Shown here: piece after piece, positions 36,294 through 47,900 of the stretch
Layout of the letters: each line of letters begins with the position of its first letter
Numbering within the stretch: position 1 is the stretch's first letter
Assembly (NCBI GenBank): GCA_964036195.1
Contig: OZ038453.1
Location: 5,781,469 to 5,845,468, forward strand
Length of the DNA: 64,000 bases
Origin: Sphaerolaimus hirsutus
Taxonomy: Eukaryota; Nematoda; Chromadorea; Monhysterida; Sphaerolaimidae
Direction of reading: 5' to 3'
Made by a program: the position numbers and the translations under genes
The notes under the pieces: model-generated
Seen by the model: the letters and a program-made list of their open reading frames with translations, nothing else
Told to the model about the DNA's origin: nothing
The model's database searches: none

Positions 36294-39200
36294 ATGGCTC
36301 AGTGTCAATTTACGAGAAATTGTTTCTATTGCAAATCCAATAGGCACCACACGGCAGTTTGCACAGAGAAATTTGGTGACAATGGCAATGGAAACGCTGG
36401 ACGGCAAATTCCAGCATTCAGAGCGAATGGTCAACAGAATGGCCAGCAATCAGCAAACAATGGCAGAAAGTCAGTGCCAACGGCCGGTCGACCAGCACAG
36501 AGCCAACAGAGAAAGGCCACAGTGAATTGTGTCACTGTGGAAGAAGCTGGACCAGAAATGGTAGAGACAGAAACCATATCCAGCACAGTGGTTACAGAAC
36601 CAAATACAAAGCAACAGAATACGTCAGTGAACCTGTCAGTAAACAGGAATATGTCAATGTTGATGACAGCCAGAACAGTTATTGAGGCTTCAGAAATGGA
36701 TACAGAGATGGAGCCTGAACAGCCACCACTACAGATTCAAGCGTTCCTGGACACAGGATCCCAGGGAACGTACATGTCAGAAAAAGTGGCCAAGAAGCTC
36801 AATTTGAAGAGTACAGGTGAACACCACATCCAGGTGTACACATTCGGAAATGAAAAGCCGCACTATAAAGTAGTACAGCAAGTGGAATTCAGAATGCGGC
36901 TCAGAAATGGCCAGAAAGTTGATATGGTGGCAGATGTGGTCCTGACGTTGACCACAGAACAGATCAAAGTGCCTGTATCAGAACAGGACGAAAAGTATCT
37001 GCAGAAGTACTTCCCAGATGAGAGTTACTTTGCAGACAGAATTCCCAAGGAAAAGGGGACAGAGTGCAAGTTCAAGCCAGACATTATAGTGGGCTTGAAT
37101 TATTTCTGGGACTTGATGTCCAGAAACACCAGCACCACCAGACTTCCGTCAGGATTGTATGTAATTCCATCAGAATTGGGATTACTGATGGGAGGTGGGC
37201 AGCTGACGAGCAACAGAAATCAATGGACCACGGATGGCGCATATCCGGTGGTGGTCAACACAATTGTGCATCAAATTCAGAGAGAAAAGTGGTACGAGGA
37301 AGCACCATTGTCAATTGCTCCTGTACCGAATGTCAAAGATATGGACAGACTGAATACCATTGGCATAATGGACCAGCCAGACCTCGTCGAGGATGATGAG
37401 GCCATAAAGCAATTTAATGAGAGTGTACAGAGAAACCCAGATGGACGATACTCTGTAAAGTTCATGTACAAGCCAAATTTGCATGAACTCCCAGACAACA
37501 AAGCAATGGCGTTCAAGAGGTTCAGGTACCTAACCAACAGGCTCAAGACAGACCCAGAATTACTGGAGAAGATTCAGGCAATCATGAAAGCACAAGAGGA
37601 GCAAGGAGTGATTGAGAAAGTCCAAGAGGATATTATGGTTGGCAGAAAATTCCATATTTTGCCTCATCAACCAGTAATAACGCCAGAGAAAACTACCACA
37701 AAGGTCAGAGAGGTATATGATGCCTCAGCGAAACCGCCAGGCATGCCAAGCTTGAATGAGTGCATGTACCGCGGTCCAGTGATACTACCACAGCTGGTAG
37801 GGATGCTGATGCGATTCCGGTTGCATGGAATCGCACTGGTCGCAGACATAGAGAAAGCGTTTCTGCAGATTAGTCTGCAGGACAGTGACAGAGATGTGAC
37901 AAGATTTCTGTGGTACAAGGATCCCACGAAACCATCTATGGAGGACAACATTCAGATTTACAGATTTGCCAGAGTGCCATTTGGAATAATCTGCAGCCCA
38001 GCGCTGCTGGCGCTGACAGTCAGATACCACCTGAATCAAGCTGGCACAGAGAATGCAAAATTGATCGATGAAAATCTGTATGTGGATAATTTGATCCTCA
38101 GTGTGGACACAGAGCAGAAAGCAATTGAATTGTACCAGGAATCCAAAGTGCTGTTCACAGAGGCACAGATGAATTTGAGAGAGTGGAACAGCAATAATAA
38201 GAGTTTTACTTGGCAATTAGCAGAGTCGGATGTGGCCAAGGAAAATGTCACAACAGTCCTAGGAATGAAATGGGACACAGAAAGCGACCAGATGTGGCTG
38301 AAAACGCCAAAGACAGTTCAGCAATCACAATTATCAGAAACTGACCAGAAAATCAAACTTCCCACGAAAAGGATAGTTGAAAAGGTGACTGCGGGATGTT
38401 TTGATCCAATGGGACTCGTCAGTCCCGTCCTACTACCAGCAAAGAGATTTTTGCAGATGTTATGGCATTCAGGACCAAGTGCCAAAGAGTGGGATACACC
38501 CCTGTCTGAGGAACAGACAGCAACTTGGCAGCAATTGGAGACAGAGTTGCTCAAAGTTGGACAGATCAAGTTCAACAGAAATTTGAATTATCAGAGTGGT
38601 GCAGATGCACAACTGCACATTTTCGTTGATGCCTCAGCAATGGCATACAGCGCAGCGGCATACATATGCCAGAAAACAGAAAATGACAGCGGCACGTCAA
38701 GCCTGCTGTACTCCAGATTGAGACTAGCTCCAAAGAAACCAGAAGTGACAATTCCACGGCTGGAATTGTTAGCAATGTTGATCGGCAGCAGAATGTCAAA
38801 GTTTATTCACAGAGAGCTCAAGGACATCAAATTCAGTGAGACAGTTGTATGGTCAGATTCAACCTGTTGTCTGAAGTGGCTAACAACAGCGAAGCCACTG
38901 GCATGTTTTGTCAAGAACAGATTGGATGAAATCCGGAAAATTCAGAGTGAGACAGAGAACATGCACATCAGACACATCGCAGGACTGGAAAACCCAGCTG
39001 ACATGGCCACAAGAGGCATGAATATGTCAGAGTTGGAAGGCAGTAACCTGTGGTGGAAGGGACCAGAATGGCTAATGACTGGAGAATGGCCAGAGCCGAA
39101 AGTGGAGCCAGTCACGCCAGAAGTAATGGCAGAAATCAAGAGAGAAGAGCTCAAGTTCCCAAAAGCCAGTCCAATTTACCTGGGCGCCACACAGCAAGTG

Positions 39201-42200
39201 GTCAGTGACCCAGATGCCAGCAATGAGCAAGCTGATGAAAGCAAACAAAGCAATCCATTGGGAATTGAGATTCAGAGATTCTCATCACTGACAAAATTAC
39301 TGGATGCAACAGTATACGTGATGAGATTTGTGCGACAAAGGCGCAAAAAGCGCAACAGAAATGACAGTCAGAATATACTGTCAGAAATCATGGAAAGTAT
39401 CTGTGGTACAATGAAACCACAGGGAATTATCAGTATTGAAGAAAGAAAGATTGCGTTGAAATACTGGATCAAAGTGACACAACAGAATCATTACAAAGTA
39501 GTGGCAGAGATTCTGGCAACAGGCCACAGCAAAGGCAGCCAGAATAGCAAGAAAACAGCTGCAGACCAGCAGTTGATCAAATGGCTCAATGTGCAAATGC
39601 ATCAGGATGGAATCCTGAAGTGCCATGGCAGAATGGAGCATACAGACCCACATGAGGTCACAGTGCCACTCATACTGTTGCCAGCAATGGCTACAGTGAC
39701 TCAGCTGATCGTCAGTGACCAGCATGAGAAGTTGATGCACGCAGGAGTGCAACACACATTGGCAGCAATCAGACAAAAGTACTGGATTACACAGGGCAGA
39801 CGGGTGATCTACAATGTGACCAGAACCTGCCCAACCTGTAAGAAATTGGGAGCGAAGCCGTACCAGCTTCCACCAATGCCAGATTTACCAGAAACCAGAG
39901 TTCAGAGAGCCAGACCGTTCCAGCACACGGGCTTGGATTATTTGGGACCAGTTTGGTACAAAGTGGATAAAGATCACAGGAAGATGTGGATCTGTTTGTT
40001 CACATGCATGGTGACACGTGCAGTTCACCTGGAAAGTGTGCTGGACATGACAGCACAGGAATTCCTGAACGCAGTCAGGAGATTCATTGCCAGGCGTGGA
40101 AAGCCTGAGGCAGTGATTTCAGACAATGCGACGCAATTCAAGTTGACAGAAAAGGTGCTCAGCGCAAACACTGACAAGGCCATTAATACTGGAAAAGAAT
40201 GGTCAGAAATGGTCAAAAGTGGAGCAGTACAGACATACTGCTCACAGCAACAAATCCAGTGGAACATGACTACTCCTATGGCACCATGGCAAGGAGGAGG
40301 CTATGAGAGGATGGTGGGCATCACCAAGAAACATTTCAAGGCAGCTGTGGGGCTCAGAATGTTAACCCTGCAAGAATTGTTGACACTTCTGCCAGAAGTT
40401 GAGGCAGTGATCAACAGCAGGCCAATTTCTTACATCTATGGTGATGTGAAGAGTCTCAGAGTGCTGACGCCAAAAGACTTCCTGACAGGGGAAGGTCAGA
40501 TTGGAGCACCACAGTTTGATGCAGACAAAGATGGAGAATTTGTGCCCAAAATGGATAATGCAACGAAACTACAGAAATATTGGGAGACAACCCAGCAAAC
40601 TTTGGATAAGTTCTGGGACTTGTGGCATCAAGAGTACATTCCTAGCTTGAGGGAAAGGACTCAGGTGACACACAAACATGGCAGATTGACAGCGACTCAA
40701 GAACCCAGAGTAAATGAAGTTGTGCTGATTTATGAAGAGAACATGCCCAGAGGTGCATGGAAGATGGGTCGCATTGAGCAGTTAGAGCCCAGCAAAGATG
40801 GACAGATTCGCTCAGCAAAAGTCAGAACTGCCAACAGAAATGTGGTCAGCAGACCACTCAATCAATTGTATCCACTGGAAATCAATTCAAAGACAATGGA
40901 TATCCCAGAGACAGCAGTGACAGTCAAAGTGGATTTACTGGACCCAGCAATTGTCCAGAAACATGTCAGAAATCAGAGCTCGAACAGAGACTCTGTACCA
41001 AACCCTGCTCAAAACCCTGCTCAGAGGAACTCAGCATTGGATAGAGTCCTGAGGAGTGCAGCAGGGAAAGCCACAGCAACCACCAGCAGTCTGGTGATTG
41101 GAATGCTGTGCATGGTGTTGATGCTGACAGGCATGTCAGAGTCAGCAACGCTGAGAGAAGCCGGCAAGGCTTACAGCGAAGTATTTTCCAGAACATACGT
41201 TCTAGAAACCTCGACAGTAAGGCCACCATCATTGGCAGCGCATCATGGATTGCCGCCTTTGCCTTCAGAATGGCCACCAAAATCTGTCAGAGAAATGCAG
41301 ACTTATGAGAGATTCAAGGATGCAATCAAAGATCATCCTGTGGAACAGGTGATCAGCTCACAAAGCCAGAAGTATCAGATTTGCACCAGTGGAAGGCATG
41401 GACATGCGCTTACAGTTCCTGAAGAAGTGCAGTGCCATATCCAACCAAGGAATTTTGTCAAGGCAATGAAAGTTACACTTTACGCACAGAGACAGATTCC
41501 ACAGAAAGAGAAAGCATACAGATGCTACATCAGAATCAAAGAGATCATCACACACACCAGTTTCTGGGGAGCGAAAGGCATTACAGGCAATTTTGAGAAA
41601 TACCAGCAAGTTGGCGTGGTAGCCTGTAACTATGCAAGAATTCACAAGATGTTCAGAGGAACACCTTTGGTGGAAATGGAACCCAGAGTGTGGACAACCA
41701 ATCAAACCTTGAATGTGGAATATTCATGGTGTTGTCATGACAAAGAAAATGTCGTCAGTAACTTCTACATGGACGAAGGAACCGTGGCTTCATCTGATGG
41801 AAAGACTGTGATCAGCGACTTGCAAGATTTCAGCCAGTGTAGAGCCATGATGGGACATTGCAGAGACCACAATTATGGAATCACCGTGTGGGATACGGAG
41901 AATTTCAAGCATCAATGTGCATATGAGAGAATTGGCAGATTCAAATCAGAAATATCTGGCCAGACAATTATTGTGTCAAAATTGCAAGCAGCATACTCCC
42001 ACAGCAACAAGACAAAGAGGCCAATTGGCTCAGAATGTGTTCCGGGAGACACATACTACACCGATCAAGGAGGTGTATTCATCCAGTTTGACAGAAGAGA
42101 AGATGTGCCTGTGGAATGGGCAATGCCAGGAAAGATAGTGGAGGCAAGAGAGTCAACAATCAGTGGAACATTGTATGCCAGATTGGACGACAGCAACTCC

Positions 42201-42668
42201 AAGTTTCAGTTCCTGCAACATGTGGTCAGAGAGATGACTCAGGCACAATTTGCGATTGTATGGCATCAGCTATGTCAACTTCGCAAGAACCAGCTGGACA
42301 TGTTGACTCAGCTTTTCCGCATCAATCCAACATTGGGGATTCGGGCCATGCTGGGAAGACAGGATGTTCATGCAGAATGGGCTGGAGAAGCAATTATGTT
42401 TTGGGAATGCAAGGAAGTGCAGCCATACATAATTTATCAGACAGGAAAAGTGGGAGAAACATGTTACAAGTACACACCAATGAGATTGGACAAAGACGGG
42501 CCCTTGTGGTTCCAGGCAGCAGGAAGAGTCCAGGCAGCAGAGACTTGGTGGAGAAATCACCAGAAGAGGACTGCAGCCACACTACACCGCACCTGTACAG
42601 AAATGAACATGGACAGTGGAAGTCCGCACATGGAATGGTGCATGTCACAGAGATGCCAATTGAAATGA
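36294..42668 (+). pseudogene. pol: Element B protease, RT, RNase H, integrase and most of Env
   Basis: This is an open stretch of 2,124 codons from an ATG inside the second Gag knuckle. It keeps the third knuckle, protease DTGS, ADIEKAFLQI and YVDN of RT, all four acidic RNase H residues, the integrase zinc site and DDE residues, the DUF5641-like tail, the Pro/Asn/Gln linker, the signal-like segment (about 41087-41135) and the Env ectodomain. One integrase residue next to the catalytic Glu is changed (GGGYERM instead of GGVYERM in A and C). The last roughly 50 residues are out-of-frame sequence after the 11-nt insertion near 42512. The transmembrane anchor is therefore lost. Confidence 0.93.
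41001..41023 (+). repeat. Two AACCCTGCTCA repeats in the Pol/Env linker
   Basis: AACCCTGCTCA starts at 41001 and again at 41013, encoding NPAQNPAQ. A has the same pair on the minus strand at 24706-24716 and 24718-24728. C keeps only one (GACCCTGCTCA). The same motif recurs in the LTRs, and its first nine or so bases complement the end of the PBS. Confidence 0.8.
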
Positions 42669-43639
42669 CATGGAAAGGACAGTGGCAGGCCTTCACGTTT
42701 GACGCGCCTCATCTGTTCACCAACATTGTCAACAGAGCAACCAATTTCATGGATGTCAGAGGCCAGATTCAGAGGCTACAGAATTTGGAGCATGTGCAGA
42801 ACCAGTTGATCGATTATACAGCAGACATGTCATTGGATCCCAGAGTGATCAGAAATTCAATAGAAGGCATTGGACCTGGAATTGGACAGACAGCAGCAGG
42901 AATCGGCAAAGCATATGGTCACTATATATCTGGAGTGTCAAAAGGGTACACCAACTTTATGGGAGGAATGCTGAAAGGACCCTTTCAAGTGATCATCAAC
43001 ACAATTGCAATGCTGCTGGGAATCACAATCCTGATAGCTGGAATCGTAGCTGCAGGATACCTGTGGTACAATTGGAGAATTGCCACAGGAAAGCCAGTGA
43101 TTCCACCATGTGTATACACATGCATATGGAAATGCATAGTGTGTCCGTTCAAATGCATATGGTTATGCTTCAGAGCCATCAGATATACTATCAAGAAATC
43201 AACTCAGAAAGAGACCAATTATCCACAGAGAAAAGTACGCAAGACAGAGTTGAGACCAGCAATCAAGAGGAGAGCCAGATCCAACTCAACACAGTCTGTC
43301 AGATTTGCCAGGAGAGCAGAAACCAAGGACAGAATGGCAAAGTCACTATCAGCATACGTTCAGCCAGATGAAAGTTCAGCTGATGAGGGACAAGTCAGAG
43401 CCAGGAACAGAGACAGTGTTCACATGCCTGATATCCGCAAATTCACCTCACGCAAACACGCAGGAAGCGACACGGGCAACTACTTACTTCATCATCAGGC
43501 TAGGTCGGCGTTGGCATCACCAGCAACCGGACCTGCAACTTCACGCACGCCCACGACTTCGCGCACAACCACATTCACCACCGAGGCGACTGTGGAAACG
43601 CCACTCATCACTTTGGCGCCTACCACCACCAGCATGTGA
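42505..43639 (+). pseudogene. env: Element B Env, C-terminal part with membrane anchor
   Basis: This is the in-phase continuation of Env after the insertion. The same frame is open upstream from 42116 only by chance. It contains the end of the ectodomain, the Gly-rich membrane-proximal stretch, a transmembrane segment (about 42995-43075), the Cys-rich and basic tail and the Thr/Pro-rich end, with TGA at 43637-43639. The insertion that cuts it off from the N-terminal part is flanked by a repeated CCAGGCAGCA (42512-42521 and 42530-42539). Confidence 0.88.
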
Positions 43640-43640
43640 C

Positions 43641-43667
43641 GTTGCTGCAACAACGGGGTGCAGCAAC
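43641..43667 (+). other. Perfect hairpin between Env stop and 3' LTR of element B
   Basis: GTTGCTGC, an 11-nt loop and GCAGCAAC begin two bases after the stop codon. The LTR starts 14 bases later, preceded by CCGCCCGGAG. It is identical in A. No conventional polypurine tract is seen in the 42 bases between stop codon and LTR. Confidence 0.75.
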
Positions 43668-43681
43668 TCTTCCGCCCGGAG

Positions 43682-44940
43682 TGTGCTGACCGTGGCAAAA
43701 TGGATGGATAAAGAAATACAGAGAATTGATAATTAGGCTCATATTTGTCCATTTACCTATTTGTACTATTTTTACATTTCATGCAGTACATTAATTTACC
43801 ACGCAAATTGTATTTCCTGCACTATATTATTTATCCATGGAGAATATTTAATTAGGAAAGTGTTTTATGAGTAATCGATATGTTTATGTGGAATATTTAG
43901 GTTAAAAGGTCAAATAAGTTATTATTAGGTGTATTAACATGAAATTAGGCTCATTCAACTCGTCGTAATTTTCTGATCATTATTATATATACATTTACAT
44001 GGTTTACTTGTAAGTTGACAAAGTCAAATCTTGTAAATATTTATGTGCTGCGTAATTATCTAGGCCAGCGTCCTAATAGAGAAATAGCGCCCTGCACGCA
44101 ACTAGCATTTGCTATATGTATTTATTTCGAGCCCTTTGCATAGGCATAATTGGTAATACCCTGCTCAAGCTGAAATGTTATAAACCCTGCTCAATTAGAA
44201 TATCCATTTACCTCGAATAAGTCCCAGTTTACTGTTTATTCAACATACGTTTCCAGGAAGTGATTATTATTATATTGAATATACCTTGTTCTATTTACGT
44301 CATTAGGAACATTTACACCACTATTTACAACTTCCAAACCCTATCATATTAGTTCCAATGTGTGTCAATGTTTTCTGACAAATTGAACCAAATTAGTAAA
44401 TCGGCCGAGTTTGCCGACTTCGCGCCTCTCAAGATTAATAGTTTTTCCATTAGCCCAATTTGTACCTGGTATTTCTTTACCATAAGTATTTGAATGTATG
44501 CACGCGCAGTATAACGCAACTGTTTCGGCTAGATGTGTTTATTTGTTGCATTTATGACTTATTTGTGCATTTGAATTGAGGAATTTACTGTAGCTGTGTT
44601 TTATACATTATTTTCCGTGTCTTAGCTACTTTGAAAGTTTTTACTTGAGTCTGCGGACCCCAAGCTACTGAACGAAAATAAGCTAGCGATAGAAACTTCG
44701 ATTAGGAAGCTCGCTAGACTTTGCGCTTTTGTAACACGCTGTATCTGATCGAAATAAAGTACCTGAAACAATTCGAACCCCTTTTCAACACGCAACTACG
44801 AAATAAACTCAACTTGGCTGTCAACAAGTGGACGTTCGGCTACAATGGGAAATCAACCACTCTAAAGGCCGTTTCTCACTACGGTCTTGGAGCTGCTGGA
44901 TTCGGAGGTAGAAGACGCTGACTTCAGTGGCTTCATCACA
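43682..44940 (+). repeat. Element B 3' LTR (1,259 bp, intact)
   Basis: It starts TGTGCTGACC, ends CTTCATCACA and is followed by the target duplication GTTTG. It shows the uninterrupted sequence at the A insertion point. It is shorter than the A (1,300) and C (1,314) LTRs, mainly because of indels in the AT-rich middle. Its short open frames are not supported as genes. Confidence 0.96.
44753..44758 (+). promoter_or_regulatory. Candidate poly(A) signal AATAAA in element B 3' LTR
   Basis: AATAAA sits 188 bases before the LTR end; a second copy is at 44802-44807. Both positions are kept in the other LTRs of the family. The cleavage site cannot be placed from sequence. Confidence 0.45.
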
Positions 44941-44945
44941 GTTTG
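44941..44945. repeat. Target site duplication of element B, right copy (GTTTG)
   Basis: This is the second copy of the 5-bp duplication; the satellite monomer continues directly as CCATAGCCAC. Confidence 0.93.
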
Positions 44946-47900
44946 CCATAGCCACTTTATACCTATGAAACAAAAACGTGAATAAATGTCAATTCTGGCT
45001 GATTGAATCACGATTCACGCCTTAACCATTCTTGGGAAAGGTGGTAGACATGCACTGTTGCGTAGCTGAGATTGTGCTCTATAAAAATCTACAAACGTTT
45101 TGGTGTGTTTACCATAGCCACTTTATACCTAATAAACAAAAACGTGAATAAATGTCAATTCTGGCCAATTGAATCATGATTCACACCTTAACCATTTTTG
45201 GGAAAGGTGGTAGACATGCACCGTTGCGTAGCTGAGATTGCGCTCTATCAAAATCTACAAACGTTTTGGTGTGTTTGCCATAGCCACTTTATACCTAAGA
45301 AACAAAAACGTGAATAAATGTCAATTCTGGCTGATTGAATCACGATTAACGCCTTAACCATTCTTGGGAATGGTGGTAGACATGCACCGTTGCGTCACTG
45401 AGATTGTGCTTTATAAAAATCTCCAAACGTTTTGGTGTGTTTGTCATAGCCACTTCATACCTAAGAAACAAAAACGTGAATAAATGTCAATTCTGGCCGA
45501 TTGAATCACGATTAACGCCTTAACCATTCTTGGGAATGGTGGTAGACATGCACCGTTGCATAGCTGAGTTTGTGCTCTATCAAAATCTCCAAACATTTTG
45601 GTGTGTTTGCCATAGCCACTTTAAATGTAAGAAACAAAAACGTGAATAAATGTCAATTCTGGCTGATTGAATCACGATTCACGCCTTAACCATTCTTGGG
45701 AAAGGTGGTAGACATGCACCGTTGCATAGCTGAGATTGTGCTCTATCAAAATCTACAAACGTTTTGGTGTGTTTGCCATAGCCGCATTATACCTAAGAAA
45801 CAAAAACGTGAATAAATGTCAATTCTGGCTGATTGAATCACGATTCACACCTTAACCATTCTTGGGAAAGGTGGTAGACATGCACCGTTGCATAGCTGAG
45901 ATTGTGCTCTATAAAAATTTACAAATGTTTTGGTGTGTTTGCCATAGCCACTTTATACCTAAGAAACAAAAACGTGAATAAATGTCAATTCTGGCCGATT
46001 GAATCACGATTAATGCCTTAACCATTCTTGGGAATGGTGGTAGACATGCACCGTTGCGTAGCTGAGATTGTGCTCTATAAAAATCTACAAACGTTTTGGT
46101 GTGTTTGCCATAGCCACTTTATACCTAAGAAACAAAAACGTTAATAAATGTCAATTCTGGTCGATTGAATCACGATTAACGCCTTAACCATTCTTGGGAA
46201 TGGTGGTAGACATGCACCGTTGCGTAGCTGAGATTGTGCTCTATCAAAATCTACAAACGTTTTGGTGTGTTTGCCATAGCCACATTATACCTAAGAAACA
46301 AAAACGTGAATAAATGTCAATTCTGGCTGATTGAATCACGATTCACGCCTTAACCATTCTTGGGAAAGGTGGTAGACATGCACCGTTGCATAGCTGAGAT
46401 TGTGCTCTATAAAAATTTACAAATGTTTTGGTGTGTTTGCCATAGCCACTTTGTACCTAAGAAACAAAAACATGAATAAATGTCAATTCTGGCCGATTGA
46501 ATCACAATTAACGCCTTAACCATTCTTGGGAATGGTGGTAGACATGCACCGTTGCATAGCTGAGATTGTGCTCTATAAAAATCTACAAACGTTTTGGTGT
46601 GTTTGCCATAGCCACTTTATACCTAAGAAACAAAAACGTTAATAAATGTCAATTCTGGTCGATTGAATCACGATTAACGCCTTAACCATTCTTGGGAATG
46701 GTGGTAGACATGCACCCTTGCGTAGCTGAGATTGTGCTCTATCAAAATCTAAAAACGTTTTGGTGTGTTTGCTATAGCCACTTTATACCTAATAAACAAA
46801 AACATCAATAAATGTCAATTCTGGCCAATTGAATCATGATTCACGCTTTAACCATTTTTGGGAAAGGTGGTAGACATGCACCGTTGCGTAGCTGAGATTG
46901 TGCTCTATAAAAATCTACAAACGTTTTGGTGTGTTTACCATAGCCACTTTATACCTAATAAACAAAAATGTGAATAAATGTCAATTCTGGCCAATTGAAT
47001 CATGATTCACGCCTTAACCATTTTTGGGAAAGGTGGTAGACATGCACCGTTGCGTAGCTGAAATTGTGCTCTATCAAAATCTACAAACGTTTTGGTGTGT
47101 TTGCCATAGCCACTTTATACCTAAGAAACAAAAACGTGAATAAATGTCAATTCTGGTTGATTGAATCACGATTAACGCCTTAACCATTCTTGGGAATGGT
47201 GGTAGACATGCACCGTTGCGTAGCTGAGATTGTGCTTTATAAAAATCTCCAAACGTTTTGGTGTGTTTGTCATAGCCACTTCATACCTAAGAAACAAAAA
47301 CATGAATAAATGTCAATTCTGGCCGATTGAATCACAATTAACGCCTTAACCATTCTTGGGAATGGTGGTAGACATGCACCATTGCGTAGCTGAGATTGTG
47401 CTCTATCAAAATCTCCAAACGTTTTGGTGTGTTTGCCATAGCCACTTTATACCTAAGAAACAAAAACGTGAATAAATGTCAATTCTGGCTGATTGAATCA
47501 CGATTCACGCCTTAACCATTATTGGGAAAGGTGGTAGACATGCACCGTTGCGTAGCTGAGATTGTGCTCTATAAAAATCTACAAACGTTTTGGTGTGTTT
47601 ACCATAGCCACTTTATACCTAATAAACAAAAACGTGAATAAATGTCAATTCTGGCCAATTGAATCATGATTCACGCCTTAACCATTTTTGGGAAAGGTGG
47701 TAGACATGCACTGTTGCGTAGCTGAGATTGTGCTCTATCAAAATCTACAAACGTTTTGGTGTGTTTGCCATAGCCACTTTATACCTAAGAAACAAAAACG
47801 TGAATAAATGTCAATTCTGGCTGATTGAATCACGATTCACGCCTTAACCATTCTTGGGAAAGGTGGTAGACATGCACCGTTGCGTAGCTGAGATTGTGCT

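Larger units (their letters stand above)
34924..43639 (+). pseudogene. Element B gag-pol-env polyprotein frame with four lesions
   Basis: The frame is equivalent to that of A. Lesions in order: an 8-nt deletion near 35003, CGA-to-TGA at 36059-36061, a 2-nt deletion near 36253, and a net 11-nt insertion near 42512-42539. The reading frame shifts accordingly (start phase 1, then 2, 0 and 2), and the sum of indels accounts for each shift. Every domain is otherwise recognisable. It cannot yield Gag or a full Pol/Env. Confidence 0.95.
19846..44940 (+). mobile_element. Element B: BEL/Pao LTR retrotransposon, defective, split by element A
   Basis: The element is bounded by LTRs of 1,259 bp (the 5' one interrupted) and by a 5-bp target duplication GTTTG at 19841-19845 and 44941-44945. 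Removing it joins the satellite monomer in phase. Without the nested element A and its duplicated ACTGT it is about 12.5 kb. Order: 5' LTR, tRNA-Ser-type PBS at 33697, leader, gag-pol-env frame with four lesions, hairpin, 3' LTR. The two LTRs differ at about 19 positions by hand count (about 1.5%), 11 of them CpG transitions. The BEL/Pao assignment rests on DUF1759 Gag, the order PR-RT-RH-IN and the DUF5641-like tail of Pol. Confidence 0.95.

Noticed and set aside
42116..42504. Upstream part of the 507-codon open frame at 42116-43639 in B as a separate gene
   Set aside because: Before about 42505 it is an out-of-phase reading of Env; only the later part encodes Env sequence.
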